Shown here: positions 1 through 6,951 of the stretch, piece after piece | Layout of the letters: the number at the start of each line of letters is the position of its first letter | How positions within the stretch are numbered: the first letter of the stretch is position 1 | Source: Candidatus Latescibacteria bacterium 4484_181 | Lineage (GTDB): Bacteria; Latescibacterota; MVCY01 | Assembly (NCBI GenBank): GCA_002049985.1 | Contig: MVCY01000036.1 | Coordinates: 1-23,382, forward strand | Length of the DNA: 23,382 nucleotides | Reading direction: 5' to 3' | Translations under genes and position numbers: made by a program | The notes under the pieces: model-generated | Databases searched by the model: none | Seen by the model: the letters and a program-made list of their open reading frames with translations, nothing else | Told to the model about the DNA's origin: nothing

Positions 1-156
1 TTTCGACTTGAGATTGAAAGCTTAACCAAAGGGGGTGATGGAGAGAGCGCTCCGCGGCTTGACGGCGGAAATCTAGTCCGAAAGGGGGTGATACCCGAAG
101 GTGCCATTATAAGCTTTTAGTCGCAAAAGGTTTGCTAACCCGATAAACGGAAAGGA
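1..156 (+). promoter_or_regulatory. Structured leader upstream of the CBM9-like gene, class unknown
   Basis: No gene is seen here. The stretch holds two exact copies of AAAGGGGGTGAT (28-39 and 81-92), each one base off the ideal Shine-Dalgarno AAAGGAGGTGAT, although neither precedes a long reading frame. Short self-complementary segments run in series: GGAG/CTCC at about 40-53 around the palindrome GAGCGCTC, CCGC/GCGG at about 52-68, GGGT-GAT-ACCC at about 85-96 (which would bury the second SD-like box), and GGTT-TGCT-AACC at 129-140. The true ribosome site, AAAGGAG at 151-157, lies after these. I compared it by eye with common riboswitch cores (c-di-GMP, cobalamin, SAM, TPP, glycine, lysine, c-di-AMP) and found no match. 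It may be a cis-acting leader, or simply spacer with chance pairing. Confidence 0.3.
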
Positions 157-165
157 GTGTACAAG

Positions 166-1065
166 ATGCGGTATTTAATAGCCATTTTGACCATCGCTGC
201 TCTGGTGTGCGTGGCCGGCTCTGCCAATGCGTTCACCGGGTGTGAATACTGGGGTTATACAGATATAGGCTCAGCAACAAATCCCTATATGCTGTATGCG
301 ATCCCTGATGAGTATGTTCCGACAATCGACGGTGACCTCTCCGATGTGGGTTGGATGCCGGACGGGGTTATGTCCTTCACACGTGACACTGCCCCTCGCG
401 CTTTCGGAGTTGTGGGGGGAGAGCTGGCGGATATAGCAGATGTGCCCAGAGACAATTTTGATGTAGTCGTCTACGGGCCTGCCTGGGTGCCAGCTACGAA
501 CTCCCTGTATTTCGGCGTCCACAAGGTGGATGATATCCTCTATTGCCCAGGAGAGGCCTTAGGTGACTGCTGGAAAGAGGATAATCAGCAGTGGTGCACC
601 GATCCCAGCGGCGCGGGCGGCAACTTCCGCCAGGGCCAGAACTGCAACACTGCCCAGCAGAACTTCTATACTCCCAAGCAGGGCGGACATGTAGGTCACT
701 TCGGCCCGGAGGAGTACAACTGGAGGTTCGAGGCACCCTACGGCTTCTTTGCCCAGAATCTAGATGAGGCCACTGGCTCTTATGATATGGAGCTTATGTA
801 TAACCTGTGGGACTGGCTGGATGCCTCTCCTGACGAGAGCGAGCTGCATACTTTTGAGCCCGGCCAGCTCATCGGCCTCACGTTCTATGTAAGAGACAGG
901 GACGACGAGGATGGGAACGGGGCCGGTATCGCCTGGCACTGTGAGGACATCTGGACAGACGCCAGCCTGTTCACCGCCTTCTCCGTGCGTCCCGTGGAGG
1001 AGACACTGGAATTTTTGGCCACAGAACCCTCCACCTGGGGAGGCATAAAGGCGATGTTCAAATAA
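166..1065 (+). CDS. Secreted CBM9/DOMON-like domain protein
   Basis: This is a 299-residue exported protein. The ATG at 166 is chosen because AAAGGAG ends 8 bases upstream; an in-frame GTG at 157 overlaps that ribosome site and is unlikely. Residues 1-22 form a Sec signal peptide with a probable cut after ANA. The mature part opens with TIDGDLSDVGW (residues 53-63), the usual start of CBM9-type and related DOMON-like beta-sandwich domains, followed by alternating beta segments. The mature region has several cysteines, mostly in the middle, suggesting disulfides and a periplasmic or surface location. No catalytic motif is visible. CBM9 domains bind the ends of xylan- or cellulose-type glycans, but a binding role here is inference. 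The gene stands alone, with a structured leader before it and two terminators after it, which suggests a separately controlled transcript. Confidence 0.6.
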   Translation: MRYLIAILTIAALVCVAGSANAFTGCEYWGYTDIGSATNPYMLYAIPDEYVPTIDGDLSDVGWMPDGVMSFTRDTAPRAFGVVGGELADIADVPRDNFDVVVYGPAWVPATNSLYFGVHKVDDILYCPGEALGDCWKEDNQQWCTDPSGAGGNFRQGQNCNTAQQNFYTPKQGGHVGHFGPEEYNWRFEAPYGFFAQNLDEATGSYDMELMYNLWDWLDASPDESELHTFEPGQLIGLTFYVRDRDDEDGNGAGIAWHCEDIWTDASLFTAFSVRPVEETLEFLATEPSTWGGIKAMFK

Positions 1066-1078
1066 ACCGTCATGAACC

Positions 1079-1121
1079 AAAGGGGGGTGTATCCACTACA
1101 GGTGGAACGCCCCCCCTTTTT
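1079..1121 (+). terminator. Rho-independent terminator after the CBM9-like gene
   Basis: A strong stem begins 14 bases past the stop codon. AAAGGGGGG pairs with CCCCCCTTT, an inner TCCAC/GTGGA stem extends the hairpin, and the 3' arm runs straight into a T tract (CCCCCCTTTTT). The shape and position are those of an intrinsic terminator. Confidence 0.85.
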
Positions 1122-1132
1122 AGGCCGTGAGA

Positions 1133-1179
1133 TAGACAGAAGCCTGCCCAACTGGCAATACTGTCTAGTGGTTTTTTTT
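1133..1179 (+). terminator. Second, tandem terminator-like hairpin
   Basis: TAGACAG (1133-1139) pairs perfectly with CTGTCTA (1161-1167). Inside the loop TGCC can pair with GGCA. Four bases after the stem there is a run of eight T (1172-1179). It lies 12 bases after the first terminator and just before the lipoprotein gene, so the two would insulate the neighbouring transcripts. Confidence 0.6.
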
Positions 1180-1195
1180 GTATGCTTTTGTATGC
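1176..1195 (+). repeat. Two perfect tandem copies of a 10-bp unit
   Basis: TTTTGTATGC occurs twice head to tail, 20 bases before the start codon of the lipoprotein gene and just ahead of its ribosome site. The period is about one helical turn. It may be a slippage product of the preceding T run or a protein-binding site; the sequence does not decide between these. Confidence 0.6.
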
Positions 1196-1215
1196 TTCGA
1201 TAAAAGGAGCTTCTT

Positions 1216-2007
1216 ATGGGAAAACCAGGCAACAGGATAGGAAATCAGGTTGAAGCCCGGCTCTGGGCGACAGACAGTCTCGTGCGAGTTTCAAGCTGTT
1301 TTCTTATCTTGATTCTGTGTGTTCTGCTTGTTTGGGGCTGTGGCTACCGGTGCTTCGTGGGCAAGCTGGAGCCAATGCCCAGGGCTAAGCAGATAGCCGA
1401 GACGAGAATATTAGATGACGGCACCGTTGTTTATGCCAAGGACAGGTTGGAGATTGGGTTACGGCCCTTAGGCGATGAAGAATTGAACCGGCAGTTCCCT
1501 GAAGCATCCTCCAGCGGATTGCTTTCGGCAAATCCTTACACGTACGCGAACTGGAAGCCCGCGGGGAAGAAAAGCACACCTCAGCGCTTCACTGTCTTCC
1601 TTCTAAAGGCGAAAAACTATGCCTACCCTAAGGTTAGAGTTGATCCACTCAAAATGCTAATTGTAGCTGAGAACGGGCGTAAGTACTTTCCATTGAGTTT
1701 TGAACAGTTGAAGGAATATTATGTGAAATATGTAATTGGGTACGGCGGGAACGCCTACGAGCTCTACGAAAGACGGAAGGATATCCTGCGAAAGACTCTA
1801 TATCCCAATGATCCTGAGCATCAGGTTATCTTTAGCGGTCAAGAACAGAAAGGGTATGTGGTGTTTCCTAAATTAGATGACGATGTGCATCAAGTAAGCG
1901 TCTATTTGAAGGGGATTGTTTTGCGCTTTGATTCCTGGAACAGACCGGTAGAGACACTGGACTTAGTGTTTCGTTTCGAGCGGAAAGAGATTGAAAAGAA
2001 GAGATAG
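1216..2007 (+). CDS. Probable lipoprotein, function unknown
   Basis: This is a 263-residue protein. The ATG at 1216 follows AAAGGAG at 1203-1209 with 6 bases between. A hydrophobic stretch at about residues 26-42 ends in LLVWGC, a lipobox-like site; Trp at -2 is unusual but Gly-Cys is right. This predicts lipid attachment at that Cys and an outer- or inner-membrane, periplasm-facing location. The leader is long (about 42 residues) for a lipoprotein. The rest is soluble, rich in charged and aromatic residues, with alternating strand-like segments and no recognised domain or catalytic motif. It lies between two terminators upstream and a gene-free stretch downstream, so it may be monocistronic. 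I do not recognise the family. Confidence 0.65.
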   Translation: MGKPGNRIGNQVEARLWATDSLVRVSSCFLILILCVLLVWGCGYRCFVGKLEPMPRAKQIAETRILDDGTVVYAKDRLEIGLRPLGDEELNRQFPEASSSGLLSANPYTYANWKPAGKKSTPQRFTVFLLKAKNYAYPKVRVDPLKMLIVAENGRKYFPLSFEQLKEYYVKYVIGYGGNAYELYERRKDILRKTLYPNDPEHQVIFSGQEQKGYVVFPKLDDDVHQVSVYLKGIVLRFDSWNRPVETLDLVFRFERKEIEKKR

Positions 2008-2480
2008 GAATTGGCTGCTGACCAAGAAGCAGAGAACTTGGCGGAAGCCGGCAATTGACAGATATCAAAGCCGGCAAACTGGAGGGGGGAGATCTGGAAG
2101 TCGTTGTGCGGACCAATCAAGAGAGTATCTGAGCGACAGGGGTATTGTTTGGCAAGTCAAATGCGTAGGGCTAGGAGTTCTATGACGGCTGATGGGAAGC
2201 GGGGGGCCTCATTTCTGAGGAGTGCTTGGTTCTGTGGGCAAAGTCGAGTTTCGGGACGGGAACCTCGGGGATATCTGCTGACCCGTTCGGATGAAGCTTA
2301 CATAAATAGACAGAAGAACTTTTTAGGAGATCTGCGATTTGACAGGAATGCTATAGAGACCATTTCAATGGATAGATTGATAGGTAGAGAAGTTAAATCG
2401 ACAAGAAGATATCGGAGAAGCAATAATCTCTGCTTTGAGACTATTTGCCGAGTTGCTGTTTCCGGGAGGAGGAACCTGAG
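2008..2480. other. Gene-free stretch before the first discoidin/FlgD-like gene
   Basis: I see no convincing gene. A purine-rich, SD-like GGAGGGGGGAG lies at 2081-2091. An open frame from a TTG at 2104 runs to 2484 and overlaps the next start as ATGA, but it encodes an arginine-rich, low-quality protein. Two GCCGGC boxes (2046-2051 and 2070-2075) can pair around a 17-base loop, without a T run. TTGACA occurs at 2055 and 2339, but neither has a good -10 at the right distance. The last bases carry the strong ribosome site GGGAGGAGG (2464-2472) for the gene at 2481. Confidence 0.5.
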
Positions 2481-4409
2481 ATGAGAAAGGGTATCCTGTT
2501 CTTTTTATGCACTATGATATTACTGACTTTCACTTCTGGCGATGTCCTGGGTCAAGTGAAGACCTTTGTGATCGGGAATGAGGAGAATCCCTGGAGACAA
2601 TGGGGCAGTTTCGATTTGGTGGATGACCAGAGCAGACCCGGATGGATTCAGCCTATAAAGACCAGCCGGGATGTGAATATATTGCATGACCTTTATACCC
2701 AGGGGAGGCTGTTTGCATTAGAAGAGCCCACCGAGTCAGAGTATAAACCAGGGGACGGGAGAATCTGGTCGCCAAATGCCCCATTTGTGGAAAACAAGCA
2801 GATGGCAGCTCTGTTAGCCGATGGCAAGCAGGATACCATCTCCTTCAACTACTTCAACAGACCCGGAAAAAGTAACTACGGAGTGTCCATATATATCGAC
2901 CTGGGGGCGCCATATCCAGTGGATGAGATATCGTTTTACCCATTATGTCGGGAGAAACTTCCGTTGAAAGTCCAACAGGAAATGGGTAGTGAAAGTCTCG
3001 CTCGGCATGAGGATTGTTATATGAAGGGCTATGAGCTTTGGGCCCACGATGGGGGTCCGGGCAACCGAGATGAGTGGGGAAGGCCTGAATACCACTTGCT
3101 GGACAACGTGCCAACGAATACAGAGCGGGTGGTGGTAAACCAGAATTTCCCGCCCCAACATATCCGGTATATAAAATTGCGCTGCCTCTCTCAAATGCCC
3201 TTTGAGATCGACCAGATAGAGGTGAGAGGTGAAGGTTATCTCCGACAGGCGACATTCACCTCCGATATAATTGATTTGGGAGACATAGCCAATTTTGGGA
3301 GAATTTCCTGGACGGCGGAGGAAGAGCCCGGTTCCCAGGTGAGGATTTACACGCGTAACGGCAGAGACAAAACTACCAAGATATACTACATGATAAACGA
3401 CATCGGTGAACTTGAACCGCTGGCTGAGGATACCGACGAGAAGAACAGGAGGAAGTGGGCGAGGTTGCCCGACGAGGCTAAAGGGCCAGTGGTTGATGAT
3501 ACCGAGAACTGGACTATGTGGTCTTCCCCTTACGATTCTTCCGGCCAGCCATTTATTGCCCTCGGCCCTCGTCAGTTCTTCCAGATTAAGGTGGTAATGG
3601 AAAGTGAGATGGCTGTCACCAGGGCGTTGGTAGACTCGGTCTGTGTAGAGTATTCCCAACCAACTATGGCCCGGTCGCTCTGGGGGGAAATCGAGCCCAG
3701 AACAAATGTTGACCTGGGGCAAAAATATCTTTTTCGCTACAAAGTAACACCGGTGATCGGACAGAATGACATCGGATTTGACTCTATCCAGATAAGAACT
3801 CCCATTGAGGCTTCGGTGGAAACGGTGAAGGTAGGTGGCCAGGTGATTCCTTCGGAACAATACACCGCCTCGGGGGAGAAGAATCTGTTGACTGTCCGGT
3901 TGCTGAATAGGAAAATAGTGACTGACCAAGATGTTCTGGAGCTGGACTTCAACTGTGCAATACTTGCCTTCGGGACTGTCTTCGAGGGGATGGCCTTTGC
4001 AAGTTGGAAGGAGCATCTGTTGGGCCAGCGGGTTGAAGTGCACAGAATGGAAGACCTTTCTGTCAGAGGGTCGGTAGAATCGCTCGGCAGGGTCTTGGGA
4101 GGGGTGGAGACCTTACCTAATCCCTTCACGCCCAACGGAGACGGGAAAAATGATACGGTCCTGCTCTCTTTCCGACTTTTCCAGATGATAGGAACCGCTC
4201 CCATTCGGGTGGAGATTTACGACCTTTCAGGGAACCGAGTCAAAAAGCTCCTGTCTCAAACAGTGAGCACTGACTATTATGAGTTGACCTGGGATGGAAG
4301 AGATGAGCACGGCAAGCTGGTCTCCCCCGGAATCTATTTGTATCGGATACTGCTGGAAGGGGATGCGGAGAAATTTGTCAAGACTGGGACAGTGGCGGTA
4401 GTTTACTGA
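2481..4409 (+). CDS. Secreted protein with discoidin-like module and FlgD/T9SS-like C-terminal domain
   Basis: This 642-residue protein starts at the ATG at 2481, 8 bases after GGGAGGAGG. Residues 1-24 form a signal peptide (cut near VLG-Q). An F5/8-type-C (discoidin)-like module spans about residues 100-260, with the typical DGK-x-D and IDLG core. A middle Ig/FN3-like region (about 270-480) carries NWTMWSSPYDSSG. The last 95 residues start at PNPFTPNGDGKNDT (about 546) and include VEIYDLSGNRVKKL and SPGIYLYRI. This is the FlgD Ig-like / T9SS type A-like C-terminal domain common in FCB-group surface proteins. By family knowledge such domains sort proteins across the outer membrane or anchor them; that role here is inferred. 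It is a paralogue of the next gene, and the two share the middle and C-terminal modules. Confidence 0.7.
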   Translation: MRKGILFFLCTMILLTFTSGDVLGQVKTFVIGNEENPWRQWGSFDLVDDQSRPGWIQPIKTSRDVNILHDLYTQGRLFALEEPTESEYKPGDGRIWSPNAPFVENKQMAALLADGKQDTISFNYFNRPGKSNYGVSIYIDLGAPYPVDEISFYPLCREKLPLKVQQEMGSESLARHEDCYMKGYELWAHDGGPGNRDEWGRPEYHLLDNVPTNTERVVVNQNFPPQHIRYIKLRCLSQMPFEIDQIEVRGEGYLRQATFTSDIIDLGDIANFGRISWTAEEEPGSQVRIYTRNGRDKTTKIYYMINDIGELEPLAEDTDEKNRRKWARLPDEAKGPVVDDTENWTMWSSPYDSSGQPFIALGPRQFFQIKVVMESEMAVTRALVDSVCVEYSQPTMARSLWGEIEPRTNVDLGQKYLFRYKVTPVIGQNDIGFDSIQIRTPIEASVETVKVGGQVIPSEQYTASGEKNLLTVRLLNRKIVTDQDVLELDFNCAILAFGTVFEGMAFASWKEHLLGQRVEVHRMEDLSVRGSVESLGRVLGGVETLPNPFTPNGDGKNDTVLLSFRLFQMIGTAPIRVEIYDLSGNRVKKLLSQTVSTDYYELTWDGRDEHGKLVSPGIYLYRILLEGDAEKFVKTGTVAVVY

Positions 4410-4448
4410 AAAATGGATCTTATGCCCTTAGCCCCGGTAGGGTTTTCT

Positions 4449-4474
4449 CTCGCTGGGCGAGGAGTTTTGTTTGT
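4449..4474 (+). terminator. Weak terminator-like hairpin between the two paralogues
   Basis: CTCGC-TGG-GCGAG is a 5-bp stem with a 3-base loop, followed after GAG by TTTTGTTTG. The stem is short and the T run is interrupted, so it may only reduce read-through. Confidence 0.3.
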
Positions 4475-4488
4475 TCTGAGTATTTATT

Positions 4489-6000
4489 ATGAGCGAGCCA
4501 AAAATGAAGAAACCGTTCGTTGGAGCAGGAATTTTAGCGACCTTAGCCTTGTTCACTTTGGCTTCTGCTATGGCGGGCCAATACACTGTCGACACAAAAG
4601 CGGATTGGGAAAGGTGGAGCTACCCCGGCGGAGGGGTGGTCGAAATTACTCCTGACGGGTGGGTTGAGGTCAAATCAGTAGAGAAGAATATCAATGCCTG
4701 CTTAGATGCCAGTACCTACACCTATGTATGGCGTGATGGAAGAAAGTACACCGGAGGCATAAGGGGAGCAAAATTGAGATCAAATCCGTCTGATGCGCCC
4801 AATGTGATAGACGGTGATACGACCACTTTCTGGGCTCCTGATCCTGAAGACCCTTTAGAGAAGTGGGTCATCGAGATTGACCTGGGCAGGTTGGTGTCGG
4901 CAACGAAGATAAGACTTATTTTTGCAGCAGATAGAGAGCCTTTCCCTGAGTTCAAGATATACACCTCGGAGGGCATCGAAAAGTATGTCGGTACCCGATT
5001 GAAGCTGCTGGATTATGAGCTTGTATGGCAGACAGTAAGGCCCAATACTCAACATATATTCGAGCTGGAGCTTGACCCGGGCACAGATCTTCATGGTGAT
5101 CCTCTGGTCGGAAAGTACTTACAGTATGTTAAGATCTTTTTCACCAGGAAGGTGGCCGATGCCGGTCTAGCAGAGGTAGAAGTGATTACCCTGGGGAACA
5201 ACATAGCCTTAGGCACATTCGACCGGGGAGGATGGATAAGATCTGGCAGCCCTACCCCACCCACCAGCAATATCTTTGATGGATTGGCCTGGACACACTG
5301 GATGTGCTCACTATATGGCGACGATTGGCTACCCCGGGGCTCATGGTTCCTTTGGGACCTGGGTTGCGCCTTCTGGGTTGATACTATAAGGATGACCTGT
5401 AAGTACAGAAAGATAGTTAATTGTGACACCTTCTTCGAAGGGTTCAGGATGTATATCTCTGACGGGACTCCAGCTCTTCGCTCTCCTGCGCCCCAGTGGC
5501 GGGTTGACGGCAGAGATGTCCGCTGGGAAAGAATAGCCGATGTGAATAACAAGCTGGTCTTGCCACCGCTTCTCAATCACGATATCACACTTTCCCCACC
5601 AAGGCGGGTGCGCTACATCTTTTTACACCATTTCTACGGTACGGGGTATTATGCTACCCGGGGCAACCAGGGTGCTATGCTATTTGAGATGCAATTGTTT
5701 GGTCAGGGAATGATTCCTGGGGTGACTCTGACTTCTCCCCTAATCGATGTGGGGAAAACCGTGAATCTCACTTCTGTCTCCTGGGATGCTGATACTCCTC
5801 CAGGGACAAGGATTGAGGTGAGGACAAAGACCGGGGAGAGGGTGAGGGAGATAACGCGTTATTATGACAAGATGGGCAATGAAATGACGGAAGAGATGTG
5901 GAAAAAAAGACCCCCGTCGCTGCGGGGCCCGGTAGTCACCGATACGGTAGCTGTTGCGAAATATTGGAGCCCGTGGAGTCCCCCTTATTCGATTGTCTGA
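4489..6000 (+). CDS. Secreted discoidin/FlgD-like protein, N-terminal part (frame broken near 6000)
   Basis: This open frame of 503 residues ends at a TGA where the homologous region of the upstream paralogue continues. A signal peptide is visible (KKPFVGAG..., cut after AMA). An ATG at 4504 gives a more normal signal peptide than 4489, and neither has a strong ribosome site. Two discoidin-like modules follow: the first has NVIDGDTTTFW and IEIDLG (about residues 106-140), the second NIFDG and FLWDLG (about 260-300). Then comes the Ig/FN3-like unit with GPVV...YWSPWSPPYS. At that point the paralogue continues with SSG, an aromatic-rich strand and over 100 more residues, but here the frame stops after SIV. 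The C-terminal half is open in the +1 frame (next entry). The pair is best read as one disrupted gene. Confidence 0.65.
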   Translation: MSEPKMKKPFVGAGILATLALFTLASAMAGQYTVDTKADWERWSYPGGGVVEITPDGWVEVKSVEKNINACLDASTYTYVWRDGRKYTGGIRGAKLRSNPSDAPNVIDGDTTTFWAPDPEDPLEKWVIEIDLGRLVSATKIRLIFAADREPFPEFKIYTSEGIEKYVGTRLKLLDYELVWQTVRPNTQHIFELELDPGTDLHGDPLVGKYLQYVKIFFTRKVADAGLAEVEVITLGNNIALGTFDRGGWIRSGSPTPPTSNIFDGLAWTHWMCSLYGDDWLPRGSWFLWDLGCAFWVDTIRMTCKYRKIVNCDTFFEGFRMYISDGTPALRSPAPQWRVDGRDVRWERIADVNNKLVLPPLLNHDITLSPPRRVRYIFLHHFYGTGYYATRGNQGAMLFEMQLFGQGMIPGVTLTSPLIDVGKTVNLTSVSWDADTPPGTRIEVRTKTGERVREITRYYDKMGNEMTEEMWKKRPPSLRGPVVTDTVAVAKYWSPWSPPYSIV

Positions 6001-6766
6001 ATATCAGAGGGGAAAGGTGGTTCAGAAGATCCGACGTTTCTATGACCAAGAGGGCAATGAGATTACAGAAGAAGAGTGGCTGGAGTTGGTTCCCGAGCTA
6101 CGGGGTGAATCTGAGGTAGTGGAGCAGGAAATTACCGGATTCAACAGAGTGTTGGTTGAAACCCCTTCGTTGGCAAGAAAGGTGGAGCTAAGGATCGGAG
6201 GGGAAAAGACTGAGCCTGAGGAGGTAGAAGCCAGGGATGATTCGCTCTTGGTAACACTTCCTAGGTTTTTGTTTACAGAAGAAGACTCAGTAGAGATTCA
6301 GTTCGAGTGTATTCCCTTCCTTAACTCTACGGTATTTGAGGCCTTTGTTTCAGGCCTGGCTGGATCCTGGCAGAGAGTGGATCCTGACCCAGCGGTCAAA
6401 AGTGCCACCACCGTGGCGCTTCCTGCTCTGGCAGAGGAAGAACGACTGATAAGCAATCTGAAGATTGAGCCCAGAACGATAACCCCCGATGGAGACGGCG
6501 TTAATGACATTATGAATGTGAGGTTTACGGTTGTTAAGGTTTCCAAACCCAGACAGGTGAGTGTTAAGATATACAGTCTCGGGGGCGACCTGGTGAGGAC
6601 TGTTTATAGTCAAGCGGGAACTACAGGGAACTATAGCGGGATCACCTGGGATGGAAAAGATAGCTCTGGACATCGGGTCATCCCAGGGCTTTATCTCTGT
6701 GTGATAAAGGTGAGTGGTGATGCAGGTATTAAGACAGTGAACAAGACTATCAGTGTAGCTTACTGA
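5954..6766 (+). CDS. C-terminal part of the disrupted discoidin/FlgD-like protein
   Basis: This frame is shifted by one base relative to the previous entry and overlaps its end. It has no signal peptide. The open frame begins at a TTG at 5954; a GTG at 6017 with SD-like GAGGGG upstream is the only start with any ribosome site, and both are probably internal to a broken gene. It first repeats the unit YDxxGNExTEExW seen just upstream (second copy 6035-6079), then jumps to GFNRVLVETP, which aligns with GFDSIQIRTP of the upstream paralogue, so about 100 residues found there are missing. The end is a complete FlgD/T9SS-like domain: TPDGDGVNDIMNVRF, VKIYSLGGDLVRT, ITWDGKDSSGHRVIPGLYL. A frameshift plus deletion between repeats, or an assembly collapse, would explain this. 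Confidence 0.55.
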   Translation: MRNIGARGVPLIRLSEYQRGKVVQKIRRFYDQEGNEITEEEWLELVPELRGESEVVEQEITGFNRVLVETPSLARKVELRIGGEKTEPEEVEARDDSLLVTLPRFLFTEEDSVEIQFECIPFLNSTVFEAFVSGLAGSWQRVDPDPAVKSATTVALPALAEEERLISNLKIEPRTITPDGDGVNDIMNVRFTVVKVSKPRQVSVKIYSLGGDLVRTVYSQAGTTGNYSGITWDGKDSSGHRVIPGLYLCVIKVSGDAGIKTVNKTISVAY

Positions 6767-6951
6767 GGACATTGCTGGAGCGAAATTCCAAGATGCTAAA
6801 CGAAGAACGCTAAATTTTGTTTTGTCTTTGTGCTCTCATATCTTCGTGGTATGGCAGGACGGCACGATGTGATCCTGAGGGCAGTGCCAGCGGAAAGAAG
6901 GTTATATTGTGTGAAGGGTATGTTTATTTCTAAGCAGAAGGGAGGATTGTA

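Noticed and set aside
1..156. Known riboswitch class in the first leader
   Set aside because: Compared by eye with c-di-GMP, c-di-AMP, cobalamin, SAM, TPP, glycine, lysine, glmS and fluoride cores; none has its conserved core here. Left as an unassigned leader.
2055..2367. TTGACA boxes at 2055 and 2339 as promoters
   Set aside because: No acceptable -10 lies 16-18 bases downstream of either.
2104..2484. 126-codon + strand frame from a TTG that overlaps the next start as ATGA, with an SD-like purine run upstream
   Set aside because: The product is arginine/serine-rich with no domain or hydrophobic core, the SD-like run is about 12 bases from the start, and the ATGA overlap occurs by chance in one frame of three.
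2943..4043. 366-codon minus-strand frame
   Set aside because: It lies opposite the well-supported secreted protein gene at 2481-4409, has no ribosome site and its product is not protein-like; it is an antisense shadow.
4413..4655. 80-codon + strand frame just after the first discoidin/FlgD-like gene
   Set aside because: It overlaps the signal peptide of the next gene in another frame and loses any pattern; the overlapping frame has clear domain content.
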